From the NCBI RefSeq assembly GCF_029894425.1, contig NZ_JARXYJ010000001.1:6282501-6346500 (forward strand): a stretch of DNA of 64,000 nucleotides, written 5' to 3'. The translations under genes and the position numbers were made by a program. The stretch's first letter is position 1, and the number at the start of each line of letters is the position of its first letter. The notes beneath the pieces were generated by a model that had not been told where the DNA came from, made no database searches, and was given only the letters and a program-made list of their open reading frames with translations. This DNA is from Streptomyces sp. SAI-127 (GTDB lineage: Bacteria > Actinomycetota > Actinomycetes > Streptomycetales > Streptomycetaceae). This document shows, in pieces, positions 43,760 through 54,376 of this stretch.

Positions 43760-45154
43760 TCAGTTCCCGTACGCGGCCGCCGCGTCGGCCTCCAGCTTGG
43801 CCTGCGTGCCCGCGATGTCCTTCGGGTTCGTCAGGAAGTCCTGGAGCGCCTTCCACTCGCCCTTGCCGGGGGTGCCGCCGAAGGCCTGCGGGGCCTGGTC
43901 GGACATGTCGAAGCGGAAGTCGTCGCCGGAGTCGATCAGCGCCTTGGCGATCTTCTGCTGCACCGGGTTCGGATACACCGAGATGTCGACGCTCTTGTTC
44001 GGCGAGAGATAGCCGCCCAGCTTGGCCTGGATCGTCGCCGCGTCGGGCGAGGCCAGGAAGGTCGCCAGCGCCTGCGAAGCCTTGGAGTCCTTCAGGATCA
44101 CGGCCGCGTCGCCGCCGGAGACCACGGGGGCGGTGTCACCGACCTTCGGGAACGGGAACACCTTCGCGTCCGTGCCGACCTTCGCCTTGGCCGTCTGGAT
44201 GTTGACCTGCGCGAAGTCGCCCTCGTAGACCATCGCCGCCTTGGGCTGGTCGCCGCCGGTGAAGGTCTGCGTCACCGAGGCCGGGAAGTCCGTCTGCAGC
44301 GCGCCCTTCGCACCACCCGCGACAAAGTCCTTCTTGCCCCACACCTGGGCCAGCGTGGTCAGCGCGTCCTTCACGGACGGGTCCGTCCACTTGCTCTCGT
44401 GCTTGGCCAGCTGGTCGTACTTCTCCGGGCCCGCCTGGGAGAGATAGATGTTCTCGAACCAGTCCGTCAGGGTCCAGCCCTCGGCGCCGCCGACGGAGAA
44501 CGGGGTCACACCCGAGTCGTAGACCGTCTGGCCGGTGGTGAGCAGTTCGTCCCAGGTCTTCGGCTCGGTGGCGCCCGCGTTCTCGAAGACCTTGGCGTTG
44601 TACCAGATCAGGGACTTGTTGGCGGCCTTGTAGTAGACGCCGTACTGGGTGTCGCCGATCTTGCCGATGTCCTGCCAGCCCTGCGAGTAGTTCTTCGCGA
44701 GCTCGGCCTTGGCCTCGGAGCCGAGGGGCTTGGCCCACTTCTTGTCCACGGCCTGCTTGATCGCGCCGGGCTGCGGGAGCATCGCTATGTCCGGCGGCTG
44801 GCCGCCCGCGACCTTCGACCCCAGGAAGTTGACGATCGGGTCCTGGGCGGGCACGAAGGTCACCTTGGCGCCGGTGCGCTTCTCGAACTCAGCCAGGACT
44901 TTCTTGAAGTTGGCCTGCTCCTCGCCGCTCCAGACGGCGGCGACCTGGAGGCTCTGGCCGTTCAGCTTGGGCAGGGTGAGGCTGGTGCCCGTCTCCTTGC
45001 CACCTGTCGCGCCCGTGTCACTGCTCTTGTCGTCGTCTCCGCCGCATGCGGTGAGCGACAGGGCGAGGGCTGCCGCGAGGGCGGCGGCCGCCGTTTTCGC
45101 GGAAGCCCTGTTCGCTGACCTGGGCTTCCGGTTGGTGCTGCTCGTGCTACGCAT
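43760..45154 (-). CDS. Sugar ABC transporter substrate-binding lipoprotein
   Basis: A 464-residue family 1 solute-binding protein. A basic N-terminus and hydrophobic stretch end in the lipobox LTAC with lipidated Cys37, followed by GGDDDKSS, a usual linker. The mature domain has EEQANFKKVLAEFEKRTGAKV and the PDIAMLPQPG segment of carbohydrate binders. It captures a sugar or oligosaccharide outside the membrane for the two permeases downstream. The ATG at 45154 is the only sensible start for the signal peptide. No LacI-type regulator adjoins the operon. Confidence 0.93.
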   Translation of the reverse strand: MRSTSSTNRKPRSANRASAKTAAAALAAALALSLTACGGDDDKSSDTGATGGKETGTSLTLPKLNGQSLQVAAVWSGEEQANFKKVLAEFEKRTGAKVTFVPAQDPIVNFLGSKVAGGQPPDIAMLPQPGAIKQAVDKKWAKPLGSEAKAELAKNYSQGWQDIGKIGDTQYGVYYKAANKSLIWYNAKVFENAGATEPKTWDELLTTGQTVYDSGVTPFSVGGAEGWTLTDWFENIYLSQAGPEKYDQLAKHESKWTDPSVKDALTTLAQVWGKKDFVAGGAKGALQTDFPASVTQTFTGGDQPKAAMVYEGDFAQVNIQTAKAKVGTDAKVFPFPKVGDTAPVVSGGDAAVILKDSKASQALATFLASPDAATIQAKLGGYLSPNKSVDISVYPNPVQQKIAKALIDSGDDFRFDMSDQAPQAFGGTPGKGEWKALQDFLTNPKDIAGTQAKLEADAAAAYGN

Positions 45155-45313
45155 CACGACCCCGTTCTTCGTTCCTCGTCGAACGTTCGAGGGCTGTCCC
45201 GTGCGAACTGGTCTACGCCGGGGGAACGAGGTCGGCAAGTGGGCGTCCGCTGTCAAGTGGAGGATCGTGATGCCGTCGTGACCAGTGCCGGTGCGTCGCG
45301 GCACCCGTCATTG

Positions 45314-45328
45314 GGGGGCGCTGCCCCC
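45314..45328 (-). terminator. Possible terminator of the FHA-FtsK gene
   Basis: GGGGGC (45314-45319), loop gct, GCCCCC (45323-45328), 15 nt after the stop of the leftward FHA gene. The stem is only 6 bp, so this is tentative. Confidence 0.45.
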
Positions 45329-45343
45329 GGATCCCTTCACGTC

Positions 45344-48300
45344 TTAGAGCAGCGACGGGACCTCTGCTGCTGCGACTTCCCTCGCTGCCCGTTCCAATGC
45401 ACTCGCCAGCAGGGCAAGATCCGTCGGGCCGTTGCCCAGTTCCCGGACCGGGCGGCGGGCCGGGGGGTCGCCCATGCGTTCCCATTCCAGGGGGACGACC
45501 GTGGGGCGGAGGGTGGCCGTGCGGGGGATGCGGCCGGTGACCCGGCCGGCCTGGAAAGCCGTGACCCGGCCGTCGGACCAGGTCAACCGGCCGCGGCCGG
45601 GAGCCGGTTCGTCCGGCCCGGTGGCCGGGGTGTCCAGGGTGACGCGGAGGGTGGCCCGGCGGGCCGCTTCCGACTCCGCCGTACGGCCGCCCGGGCCGGT
45701 CGCGGCCACCAGGTGGACGCCCAGGCGCTCGCCCTCGCGGGACACCGCCTCCAGCGCGCGTATGACGGAGCCGGCGGCCGGCCTGCCGGGGGAGCCCAGG
45801 GGCGGGGAGACCAGCGCGTCCAGGTCGTCCACGATCACGACCAGACGGGGGAGCGGGGGTGCCGTCTCCGTCCGCCGGCGGGCCGCCGCCGGGCGCAGCC
45901 GGATCGTGGAGCTGGGTGGGGAGTCCAGGTCACCGGCGGCCGGGTCGCCGGGGGTGCCCGCGCTACCGGGGGCGCCTGCCGTGCCCCGCGTGGGTGCCGT
46001 GCGCTGGGCGACCATACGGCCCGACAGCTCCCGGCCGGTGTGCCACTCCGCGAAGTCGGAGCGGCCGAGCAGCTCCGCGCGCCGCTTCAGCTCGGCGCTC
46101 AGGGACTGGGCGAACTCCCGCATGCGGACCGGGTCGTTGGCGGTGAGGTGGGTGGTCACATGCGGCACGTCCGTGCACACACGCAGGCCCTCGCCGTGAC
46201 CGCCTCCCCCGGAGGGGGTGCCACCGGCGCTCACGCTGTCCCGGCCGTCCATCAGGACGATGCTCAGGCGGTCGGGGCGCTCGGCCGCGGCGAGCGAGGC
46301 GACGACCGCCCGCAGCAGTTCCGTACGGCCGCTGCCCGCGGGGCCCTCTATCAGCAGGTGCGGGCCCTCGGCCACGAGGTCGGCGCAGACCGGGCCGCGC
46401 GGTCCGGCCCCCAGCACCGCCCACGCCCGGCCGCCTAGCGACTCCGGGTCGTCGGCCGCGTCCGCCCAGCGCGTCATCAGCGACGGCGGGGTGGCCCGGG
46501 CCAGCCCCAGCTCGTCCAGCAGCCGCGCCGCCTGGGGCAACGGCGAGGACACGCGCGCGTGCCCTCCACCGGCGGTGCCGTCCGTACGCAACGGCGCCAG
46601 CGCCCGCGCGAACCGCTCGGCCCAGGCCGCGGAGACGGCGTCCACGGCGGCGACGGTGCCGTGGCCGACGGGGGCGGGGGTGGGGTCGGCGGTGAGGTGG
46701 AGGGTCTCGGCGTCGGCGCCGGTGCCCGTGCGAGCGCCGGTGCGCGTGCCGGTGGGATGGGCCTGGGTGCCGGACGCGTCCGCCTGGCGTGCGGCGGCCG
46801 GGGACGCGGTGGCACCGGGGTGGGACGTGCCGGTGGCCGGACGTCCGGGCTCGGGGCGGTTGCGGGAAGGTGCCGCACCGGTGCCGTCGGCCTCGGTGCG
46901 CGCCTGCGCGCGAACCCCCGCCCGCGCCACCCGCATCAGCCGCAGTGCCGTCGCCACGTCCCCGCTGAGCAGGCCGACCGCGCCGCACTCGCGGAACGTC
47001 GGGGCCACCGCGCACGCCGCCTCGTAGGTGTCCGTCACCGGGGACGCCGGGGAGGCCGGGGCCGTCTCGGCCAGGCACACGACGTGGATGCCGGCCCGGG
47101 GGCCCTCCGCCGCCAGCCGCGCCACGGCCTTGCGCAGGTCGGCGCCACCGGGGTCGCCGTCCACCACGACCACGGTGTACGGCCCCGGGAAACCGCCGCT
47201 CGTCTCGTCCTCCGCGTCGTCCCGGGCCCAGGAAGGGCGTCGGGCGGTGTTGCGGAGACGGTCCTGCGGGGCGGCGGAGCGGGCGGCCGGGACCGTCCTG
47301 CGGGCCGGTGCGGCCTGCGCGTCGGACAGGTGGTCGTCCAGGCGCCGCAGCAGTTCGTCGGTGCGGGCCGCGGCCTGCTCGCGGTCATGGGCGAGCAGGA
47401 GGCGGCAGTCCTGGCCGTGACCGGGGCGGACATGGGGGAGCCAGCCGAGCCAGGACCACTCGGCGGTGCGCTCCCGCGCGGGCCGGGAGCGGTCCGCGCT
47501 GATCAGGACGATCTCCAGGGTCTCGGGCGCGTGCAGGGCGGCGAGCTGGGCCACCACCGAGCGGGCCAGCCCGGCGAGCCGCGCGCGCGGACCGGCGAGG
47601 CCCAGTGCGCCGGCCTCGCGCAGATCCGCGGTGACCGGAACGGCAGGCAGCAGCCCCGAGCCGTCGGGCGCCGCACGGTCGGCGGTGCCGAGCCGCACGG
47701 TGAGGGCCTCCGGATGCCCGGGCCCGCGCTCCCACAGACGCGCCCCGGGACCCAGCGCCGTCAGCAGCAGGGCCGCCGGGTCGGGCCAGGCCTCGGGCGC
47801 CTGGGGCGCGGAGGGCGACGCAACCGCGGCGACGGGCGCGGCCTCCTCGTCGTACGCCTCGTCCTGCCGGGGCATCTCCTGCTCGCTCCGCCCCCCGGCC
47901 AGCCGCCGGGCCCATGCGGACAGCCCGCCACGGCGCCGGACGCCTTGCGGTACGTCGGTTCCGCGCAGGGGGGTTCCCTTGCGGCGGCCGGTCGCGGGGG
48001 CGTCGGGTGCGGCGGCAGCCGAGGGCAGGTCCTGGCCGGTTGCGGGAGGCGGGGGGACGGCGGTGGTGCGCGTCACTTCGAAGGCGCCGATCCCGGACCG
48101 GCCGCCGTGGGTGTCCCCGCCGGGGCTCCTGCCCTGCTCGTGGCCCGGGTCGTCGGAGACCGCTCCGGCGGCGCCCCGGAGGGTGTCGTCGATGTCAGGA
48201 CGGCCCCCGCCGGTTCCGTTCCGGCGCTCGATCCGGGGCGCACCGCCCTGCTCCGGCACGACGATGGGCGGCTCTGCGGGGCCGTGGCCCTGCGCTCCGG

Positions 48301-49456
48301 TGCTCTCGGGGTCTCCGCCCGAGTCGCCCCAGCCGGCGGAGCCGTAGGTGTGGTGGGTCCGGTCGAGGGGCGACCGGGGTGAGGTGTCGCTACTGCCACG
48401 GCCTTCACGCGTGCGTGCCGAGCCCTCGGCCGGTACCGCGTCCGAGGACGGCGCGGAGCTGCCGGACCCGGCCCCTCCGGCGCCTGCCGACACCCTGCCA
48501 CGCGCGCGTGGCGAGCGCTCGGCCTGCCCGGGGGCCGAGCCGGAGGCACCTCCGTCGTCCTCGCTGGTTCCCGCCGCCCCGCGCCCCTGGACCGCATCCG
48601 GCGGGCACCCGCCCGTGCGGGACTCCGCAGTGTTCTCCGAGCCCCGGCGCCCTCCGGTCACGCTCGGTCCCCGACCACCGCTGCCCGACTCACCGGCCGC
48701 TTCCGAGCCACGGTGGGCCCGGCTCGCGCCCGGCACCGACCCGGCTCGGTCGCCCGCCATGTGCCCGGCCTCGCCGGACGGCACCCGCACGTGGCCCTCG
48801 CCGTCAGGTTCCGTCCCGAGCCGTCGCCCCCCGCTCGGTGACAGCCGGAGCACCGACTCGCCGATCCTCAGGAGGGCCCCCGGAGGGAACCGGACCGGGC
48901 GGGCGCCCACGCGGGTGCCGTCCAGGGTCGTGCCGTTCGTGGAGTCGAGGTCGGCCACCGAGACGTGGCCGTCGGCGGCGACCGTGACCGCGCAGTGCAG
49001 GCGGGAGACGTCGGGGTCGTCCAGCGGGACGTCGGCGTCGGCGGAGCGGCCGATGTGGATCTGGCCGCCGTGCAGCAGATGGACGCCGCCGGCGTCGGGG
49101 CCGGCGACCACGTGGAGCTGGGTGGGGGCGTCGTCGAGCTCGGGGTGGGGCTCGGGGGCCGCCGGGGCGCCCAGGGACAGCACGGCGCCGTCTATCAGCG
49201 GCGGCTCGCCCAGGGTCGCTCGCTGGGTGTCGAGCCGCTCCCCGTCCGCGTACAGCACGACCGGGCCGCCCCCGCGCTCGGCTTCGCCCGCGCGGGAGGT
49301 GCCCCCGTCCGCCGGGACCGCCGAGGCGAGCGCCGTCGCCACCGCGGCCAGCGCCGTGCCGACGGGAGCCGTGACCAGCACGTCGCAGCTCGCGGCGCGG
49401 CCCCGGGCGCGGTCGGGCGGGCCCAGCGGGTCTACGACGGTCAGCCGGATCTGCAT
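45344..49456 (-). CDS. FHA domain and FtsK/SpoIIIE-like ATPase fusion protein
   Basis: A 1370-residue protein. An N-terminal ubiquitin-like region is followed by an FHA phosphothreonine-binding domain (about residues 130-210: IHIGRSADADVPLDDPDVSR, LDSTNGTTLDG). The long middle (to about 600) is disordered and rich in Gly, Ser, Arg and Pro. The C-terminal half resembles EccC/FtsK ATPase modules, with Walker A EGPAGSGRTELL near residue 1035 and Walker B LVVIVDDLDAL near 1200. Roles in type VII-like secretion or chromosome handling are possible but unproven. The ATG at 49456 is chosen because MQIRLTVVDPLG is the natural start. Divergent from two Ser/Thr kinases. Confidence 0.88.
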   Translation of the reverse strand: MQIRLTVVDPLGPPDRARGRAASCDVLVTAPVGTALAAVATALASAVPADGGTSRAGEAERGGGPVVLYADGERLDTQRATLGEPPLIDGAVLSLGAPAAPEPHPELDDAPTQLHVVAGPDAGGVHLLHGGQIHIGRSADADVPLDDPDVSRLHCAVTVAADGHVSVADLDSTNGTTLDGTRVGARPVRFPPGALLRIGESVLRLSPSGGRRLGTEPDGEGHVRVPSGEAGHMAGDRAGSVPGASRAHRGSEAAGESGSGGRGPSVTGGRRGSENTAESRTGGCPPDAVQGRGAAGTSEDDGGASGSAPGQAERSPRARGRVSAGAGGAGSGSSAPSSDAVPAEGSARTREGRGSSDTSPRSPLDRTHHTYGSAGWGDSGGDPESTGAQGHGPAEPPIVVPEQGGAPRIERRNGTGGGRPDIDDTLRGAAGAVSDDPGHEQGRSPGGDTHGGRSGIGAFEVTRTTAVPPPPATGQDLPSAAAAPDAPATGRRKGTPLRGTDVPQGVRRRGGLSAWARRLAGGRSEQEMPRQDEAYDEEAAPVAAVASPSAPQAPEAWPDPAALLLTALGPGARLWERGPGHPEALTVRLGTADRAAPDGSGLLPAVPVTADLREAGALGLAGPRARLAGLARSVVAQLAALHAPETLEIVLISADRSRPARERTAEWSWLGWLPHVRPGHGQDCRLLLAHDREQAAARTDELLRRLDDHLSDAQAAPARRTVPAARSAAPQDRLRNTARRPSWARDDAEDETSGGFPGPYTVVVVDGDPGGADLRKAVARLAAEGPRAGIHVVCLAETAPASPASPVTDTYEAACAVAPTFRECGAVGLLSGDVATALRLMRVARAGVRAQARTEADGTGAAPSRNRPEPGRPATGTSHPGATASPAAARQADASGTQAHPTGTRTGARTGTGADAETLHLTADPTPAPVGHGTVAAVDAVSAAWAERFARALAPLRTDGTAGGGHARVSSPLPQAARLLDELGLARATPPSLMTRWADAADDPESLGGRAWAVLGAGPRGPVCADLVAEGPHLLIEGPAGSGRTELLRAVVASLAAAERPDRLSIVLMDGRDSVSAGGTPSGGGGHGEGLRVCTDVPHVTTHLTANDPVRMREFAQSLSAELKRRAELLGRSDFAEWHTGRELSGRMVAQRTAPTRGTAGAPGSAGTPGDPAAGDLDSPPSSTIRLRPAAARRRTETAPPLPRLVVIVDDLDALVSPPLGSPGRPAAGSVIRALEAVSREGERLGVHLVAATGPGGRTAESEAARRATLRVTLDTPATGPDEPAPGRGRLTWSDGRVTAFQAGRVTGRIPRTATLRPTVVPLEWERMGDPPARRPVRELGNGPTDLALLASALERAAREVAAAEVPSLL

Positions 49457-49787
49457 CGCCGTCAGCGGTCCCTTCTGCGCGGACGAGTTCGCGGACAAGC
49501 ACGCGCCCAAGTTCGTCGGCCTTGACGGTAGGCATCCTCGCACCTGCCACTGACAACATGCCCGCCGCCCGAGGGCAAGTGATCTTGATTGGTCAGCTCT
49601 GCCCCCAAAAGTGCCTGACCAGTGCAGCGCCGACGATCACTTGAGATCGGTCACGTCAACGTCCGGCAACCAGCGGACCCGGCCGGAGCGTCTTTCCTTC
49701 GAACGCGCTTGGGAACGCTTACGCAGTGCCTTGGGGAGCGGCACTACAGTGGGTCGGAACGACAGCAAGCAGCAGGGAGTGCATGAC
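49457..49787 (+). promoter_or_regulatory. Divergent region between FHA-FtsK and kinase genes
   Basis: 331 nt carrying a nested inverted repeat (49576-49643, listed separately) and a possible -10 TACAGT at 49745-49750 for the kinase gene. An open frame runs through part of it in phase with the kinase but lacks a ribosome site before 49788. Confidence 0.5.
49576..49643. repeat. Nested inverted repeats in the divergent promoter
   Basis: CAAGTGATC (49576-49584) pairs with GATCACTTG (49635-49643), and inside it TGGTCAG (49590-49596) pairs with CTGACCA (49615-49621). Both are perfect, the inner pair enclosing 18 nt. Position suggests a shared operator for the FHA and kinase genes. Confidence 0.65.
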
Positions 49788-51500
<1,713 letters not shown>

Positions 51501-51590
51501 CGACTCAGGGGATTTGTCGACACCCAGCGGGTGATTTCCGTCTCCGCGGTGAGCATGACCTCTCCGGGCGCGTAGTTTTGTCGACTGGGG

Positions 51591-51612
51591 GTCTGGGGGT
51601 CGTCCCCCAGAC
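51591..51612 (+). terminator. Hairpin between the two kinase genes
   Basis: A perfect 9-bp stem (51591-51599 with 51604-51612) with a tcgt tetraloop, 91 nt after the first kinase and 38 nt before the second. It may terminate or attenuate read-through. Confidence 0.6.
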
Positions 51613-51649
51613 GGCGCAGCAGCGACAACACGCGTCTGTAGGAGCAGTC

Positions 51650-52906
51650 TTGGCACGGAAGATCGGCAGCCGGTACACCGCCAACCAGATCCTGGGGCGC
51701 GGCAGCGCCGGCACGGTGTGGCTGGGCGAGGGGCCCGAGGGGCCCGTCGCCGTCAAGCTGCTGCGCGAGGACCTCGCGTCCGACCAGGAACTCGTGGGCC
51801 GCTTCGTCCAGGAGCGCACGGCCCTGCTCGGCCTGGAGCACCCCCACGTGGTCTCCGTGCGCGACCTCGTGGTCGACGGCAACGACCTCGCGCTCGTCAT
51901 GGACCTGGTCCGGGGCACGGATCTGCGCACCCGGCTCGACCGGGAGAAGCGGCTCGCGCCCGAGGCGGCGGTGGCGATCGTGGCCGATGTCGCGGACGGG
52001 CTGGCCGCGGCGCACGCCAAGGGGGTCGTGCACCGGGACGTGAAGCCGGAGAACATCCTGCTGGACATGCAGGGCCCGCTGGGTCCCGGGGGCTCGCACC
52101 CCGCTCTGCTCACCGATTTCGGTGTGGCGAAGCTGATCGACTCACCGCGGCGGACCCGGGCCACGAAGATCATCGGGACGCCGGACTATCTGGCGCCGGA
52201 GATCGTCGAGGGGCTGCCGCCGCGGGCGTCCGTGGACATCTACGCCCTCGCGACCGTCCTGTACGAGCTGCTGGCCGGCTTCACGCCGTTCGGCGGCGGG
52301 CATCCGGGGGCGGTGCTGCGCCGGCATGTCACGGAGACGGTGGTTCCGCTTCCGGGCATCCCCGACGAGCTGTGGCAGCTGATCGTCCAGTGCCTGGCCA
52401 AGGCGCCGGCCTCCCGGCTGCGGGCGTCCGAGCTGGGGGTGCGCCTGCGGGAGCTGTTGCCGCTGCTGGCCGGGATGCCGCCCCTGGACGTGGACGAGCC
52501 GGACGCGGAGGAAGAGGAGGAGCCGGACGGGGAGGCGCCGACGGCGGCTTCCGACGGGGAGACGGCGTCCTCCGGGCGGCCGGTGCGGCGCGGAGCCGTG
52601 CCGTTGGTACCGGGCGCCAAGCCCGCCGACTCCAACCGGGACACGCACACGTCGATGAGGGTGCCGGCGCCCGATGAGCTGGCCGGGGGCGCGCGGGGAA
52701 CGGCCCGGGTGCCCCGGGCCGCCGGCGCGCCCCGTCCGGGTTCGGCCCGGCACCGGGCGACCACGCGGCGGCGTCGGCTGGCCGTGGGGGCCGCGGCCGT
52801 GGTGCTGGTGGCCGCGGCGGGGGTCGGGGTGTGGGCGGCCACGTCGGGGGACGACGCGGGGGCGTCACCGCAGGACACGAAGAACTCGGCGCCCGCTTCG
52901 CCGTGA
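51650..52906 (+). CDS. Membrane Ser/Thr protein kinase (second of two)
   Basis: A 418-residue Hanks-type kinase with a complete kinase domain at about residues 8-265: GRGSAGTVW, Lys36 in VAVK, HRDVKPEN with Asp130, DFG with Asp156. An acidic and then Arg/Pro-rich linker leads to one C-terminal transmembrane helix (about 383-403, LAVGAAAVVLVAAAGVGVW) and a short outer tail. I infer a TTG start at 51650 because AGGAG lies 5 nt upstream and the sequence MARKIGSRY parallels the first kinase (VGSKY); the open frame extends further upstream through the hairpin. The two kinases look like an old tandem duplication. Confidence 0.9.
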   Translation: MARKIGSRYTANQILGRGSAGTVWLGEGPEGPVAVKLLREDLASDQELVGRFVQERTALLGLEHPHVVSVRDLVVDGNDLALVMDLVRGTDLRTRLDREKRLAPEAAVAIVADVADGLAAAHAKGVVHRDVKPENILLDMQGPLGPGGSHPALLTDFGVAKLIDSPRRTRATKIIGTPDYLAPEIVEGLPPRASVDIYALATVLYELLAGFTPFGGGHPGAVLRRHVTETVVPLPGIPDELWQLIVQCLAKAPASRLRASELGVRLRELLPLLAGMPPLDVDEPDAEEEEEPDGEAPTAASDGETASSGRPVRRGAVPLVPGAKPADSNRDTHTSMRVPAPDELAGGARGTARVPRAAGAPRPGSARHRATTRRRRLAVGAAAVVLVAAAGVGVWAATSGDDAGASPQDTKNSAPASP

Positions 52907-52965
52907 GGGAGGCGGGGCGGCGGCCCCGGTGACGGTGGTCGGGCGAGGTCGGTTGCCACAGCCGT

Positions 52966-52971
52966 TAGGCT
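52966..52971 (+). promoter_or_regulatory. Possible leaderless -10 of prfB
   Basis: TAGGCT (TANNNT pattern) ends 7 nt before the prfB GTG, the spacing expected for transcripts that begin at the start codon. No clear -35 is seen, and GGAGGG also precedes the GTG at very short spacing. Confidence 0.35.
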
Positions 52972-52978
52972 GGAGGGC

Positions 52979-54085
52979 GTGGCAGTCGTCGATGTATCCG
53001 AAGAGCTCAAGTCCCTCTCCTCGACCATGGAGTCGATCGAGGCCGTTCTGGACCTCGACAAGCTGAGGGCAGACATCGCCGTGCTCGAGGAGCAGGCGGC
53101 CGCGCCGTCCCTGTGGGACAACCCGGACGAGGCGCAGAAGATCACCAGCAAGCTGTCCCACCTCCAGGCCGAGGTCAGGAAGGCCGACGCGCTGCGCAGC
53201 CGGATCGACGATCTCTCCGTGCTGTTCGAGATGGCCGAGGAGGAGGACGACCCCGACACCCTCGCCGAGGCCGAGTCGGAGCTCACCTCCGTCAAGAAGG
53301 CGCTCGACGAGATGGAGGTCCGTACGCTGCTCAGCGGCGAGTACGACTCCCGCGAGGCGCTCGTCAACATCCGCGCCGAGGCCGGTGGCGTCGACGCCGC
53401 CGACTTCGCCGAGAAGCTCCAGCGGATGTACCTGCGCTGGGCGGAGCAGCACGGCTACAAGACCGAGATCTACGAGACCTCGTACGCCGAAGAGGCCGGC
53501 ATCAAGTCGACCACCTTCGCCGTGCAGATCCCGTACGCCTACGGCACCCTCTCCGTGGAGCAGGGCACCCACCGGCTCGTGCGCATCTCGCCCTTCGACA
53601 ACCAGGGGCGCCGCCAGACCTCCTTCGCGGGCGTCGAGATCCTCCCCGTGGTCGAGCAGACCGACCACATCGAGATCGACGAGTCCGAGCTGCGGGTGGA
53701 CGTCTACCGCTCCTCCGGGCCCGGCGGCCAGGGCGTGAACACCACCGACTCCGCGGTGCGTCTCACCCACCTCCCCACCGGCATCGTCGTCTCCTGCCAG
53801 AACGAACGCTCGCAGATCCAGAACAAGGCGAGCGCGATGAACGTCCTCCAGGCCAAGCTGCTCGAGCGGCGCCGCCAGGAGGAGCAGGCCGCGATGGACG
53901 CCCTCAAGGGCGACGGCGGCAACTCCTGGGGCAACCAGATGCGTTCGTACGTCCTGCACCCGTACCAGATGGTCAAGGACCTGCGCACCGAGTTCGAAGT
54001 CGGCAACCCCGAGGCTGTGTTCAACGGCGAGATCGACGGCTTCCTGGAGGCCGGCATTCGCTGGCGCAAGCAGCAGGAGAAGTAA
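52979..54085 (+). CDS. prfB: Peptide chain release factor 2
   Basis: A 368-residue class I release factor that recognises UGA and UAA stop codons. The stop-codon tripeptide SPF is at residues 204-206 ([14 protein letters not shown]), and the hydrolysis motif GGQ is at 249-251 ([17 protein letters not shown]). The frame is continuous; there is no programmed frameshift of the E. coli type. The GTG start at 52979 gives [10 protein letters not shown]. It is followed by a good terminator. Confidence 0.97.
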   Translation: MAVVDVSEELKSLSSTMESIEAVLDLDKLRADIAVLEEQAAAPSLWDNPDEAQKITSKLSHLQAEVRKADALRSRIDDLSVLFEMAEEEDDPDTLAEAESELTSVKKALDEMEVRTLLSGEYDSREALVNIRAEAGGVDAADFAEKLQRMYLRWAEQHGYKTEIYETSYAEEAGIKSTTFAVQIPYAYGTLSVEQGTHRLVRISPFDNQGRRQTSFAGVEILPVVEQTDHIEIDESELRVDVYRSSGPGGQGVNTTDSAVRLTHLPTGIVVSCQNERSQIQNKASAMNVLQAKLLERRRQEEQAAMDALKGDGGNSWGNQMRSYVLHPYQMVKDLRTEFEVGNPEAVFNGEIDGFLEAGIRWRKQQEK

Positions 54086-54110
54086 CTTTGTCGACTTGGT
54101 AATCCCCCGC

Positions 54111-54135
54111 AACTGCCGCCCGCCGGGCGGCAGTT
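54111..54135 (+). terminator. Terminator after prfB
   Basis: A perfect 11-bp stem (54111-54121 with 54125-54135) with a gcc loop, followed by a T-rich ttgcttt, 25 nt after the prfB stop. Confidence 0.88.
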
Positions 54136-54376
54136 TGCTTTATGTCTGGGTTTTACATCACACTCACAGACCGCTTTCCCCGGCAAAGGGCTCTTACCAG
54201 GACATCGCACGCTCAACGGCCTTGACGATGCTTTGAAAAATGGGAAAGGTAAAGCGTGGCATGCGTATCTCTGGGGCGCATGTGAACCGGGGGATTCAAG
54301 TTCAGCTACCTTCTCCCGTCGATCACGGCCCCGAGCGCCGCCTCATTGACGATGAGCTACTGGGGGTAGCAACCAC
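54136..54376 (+). promoter_or_regulatory. Leader region of the sortase-substrate gene
   Basis: 241 nt, clearly lower in G+C than its surroundings, with A-rich patches (54233-54253) and no gene. It holds the promoter and probably a long 5' leader for the downstream surface protein. No ribosome site of standard strength is seen; gggggtag lies 11 nt before the ATG. Confidence 0.5.

Noticed and set aside
54136..54376. A c-di-AMP (ydaO-type) riboswitch before the sortase substrate, suggested by aaccggggga and tcagctacc
   Set aside because: Only short pieces match; I cannot fold the paired helices of the class around them. A covariance-model search (Rfam ydaO-yuaA) would settle it.
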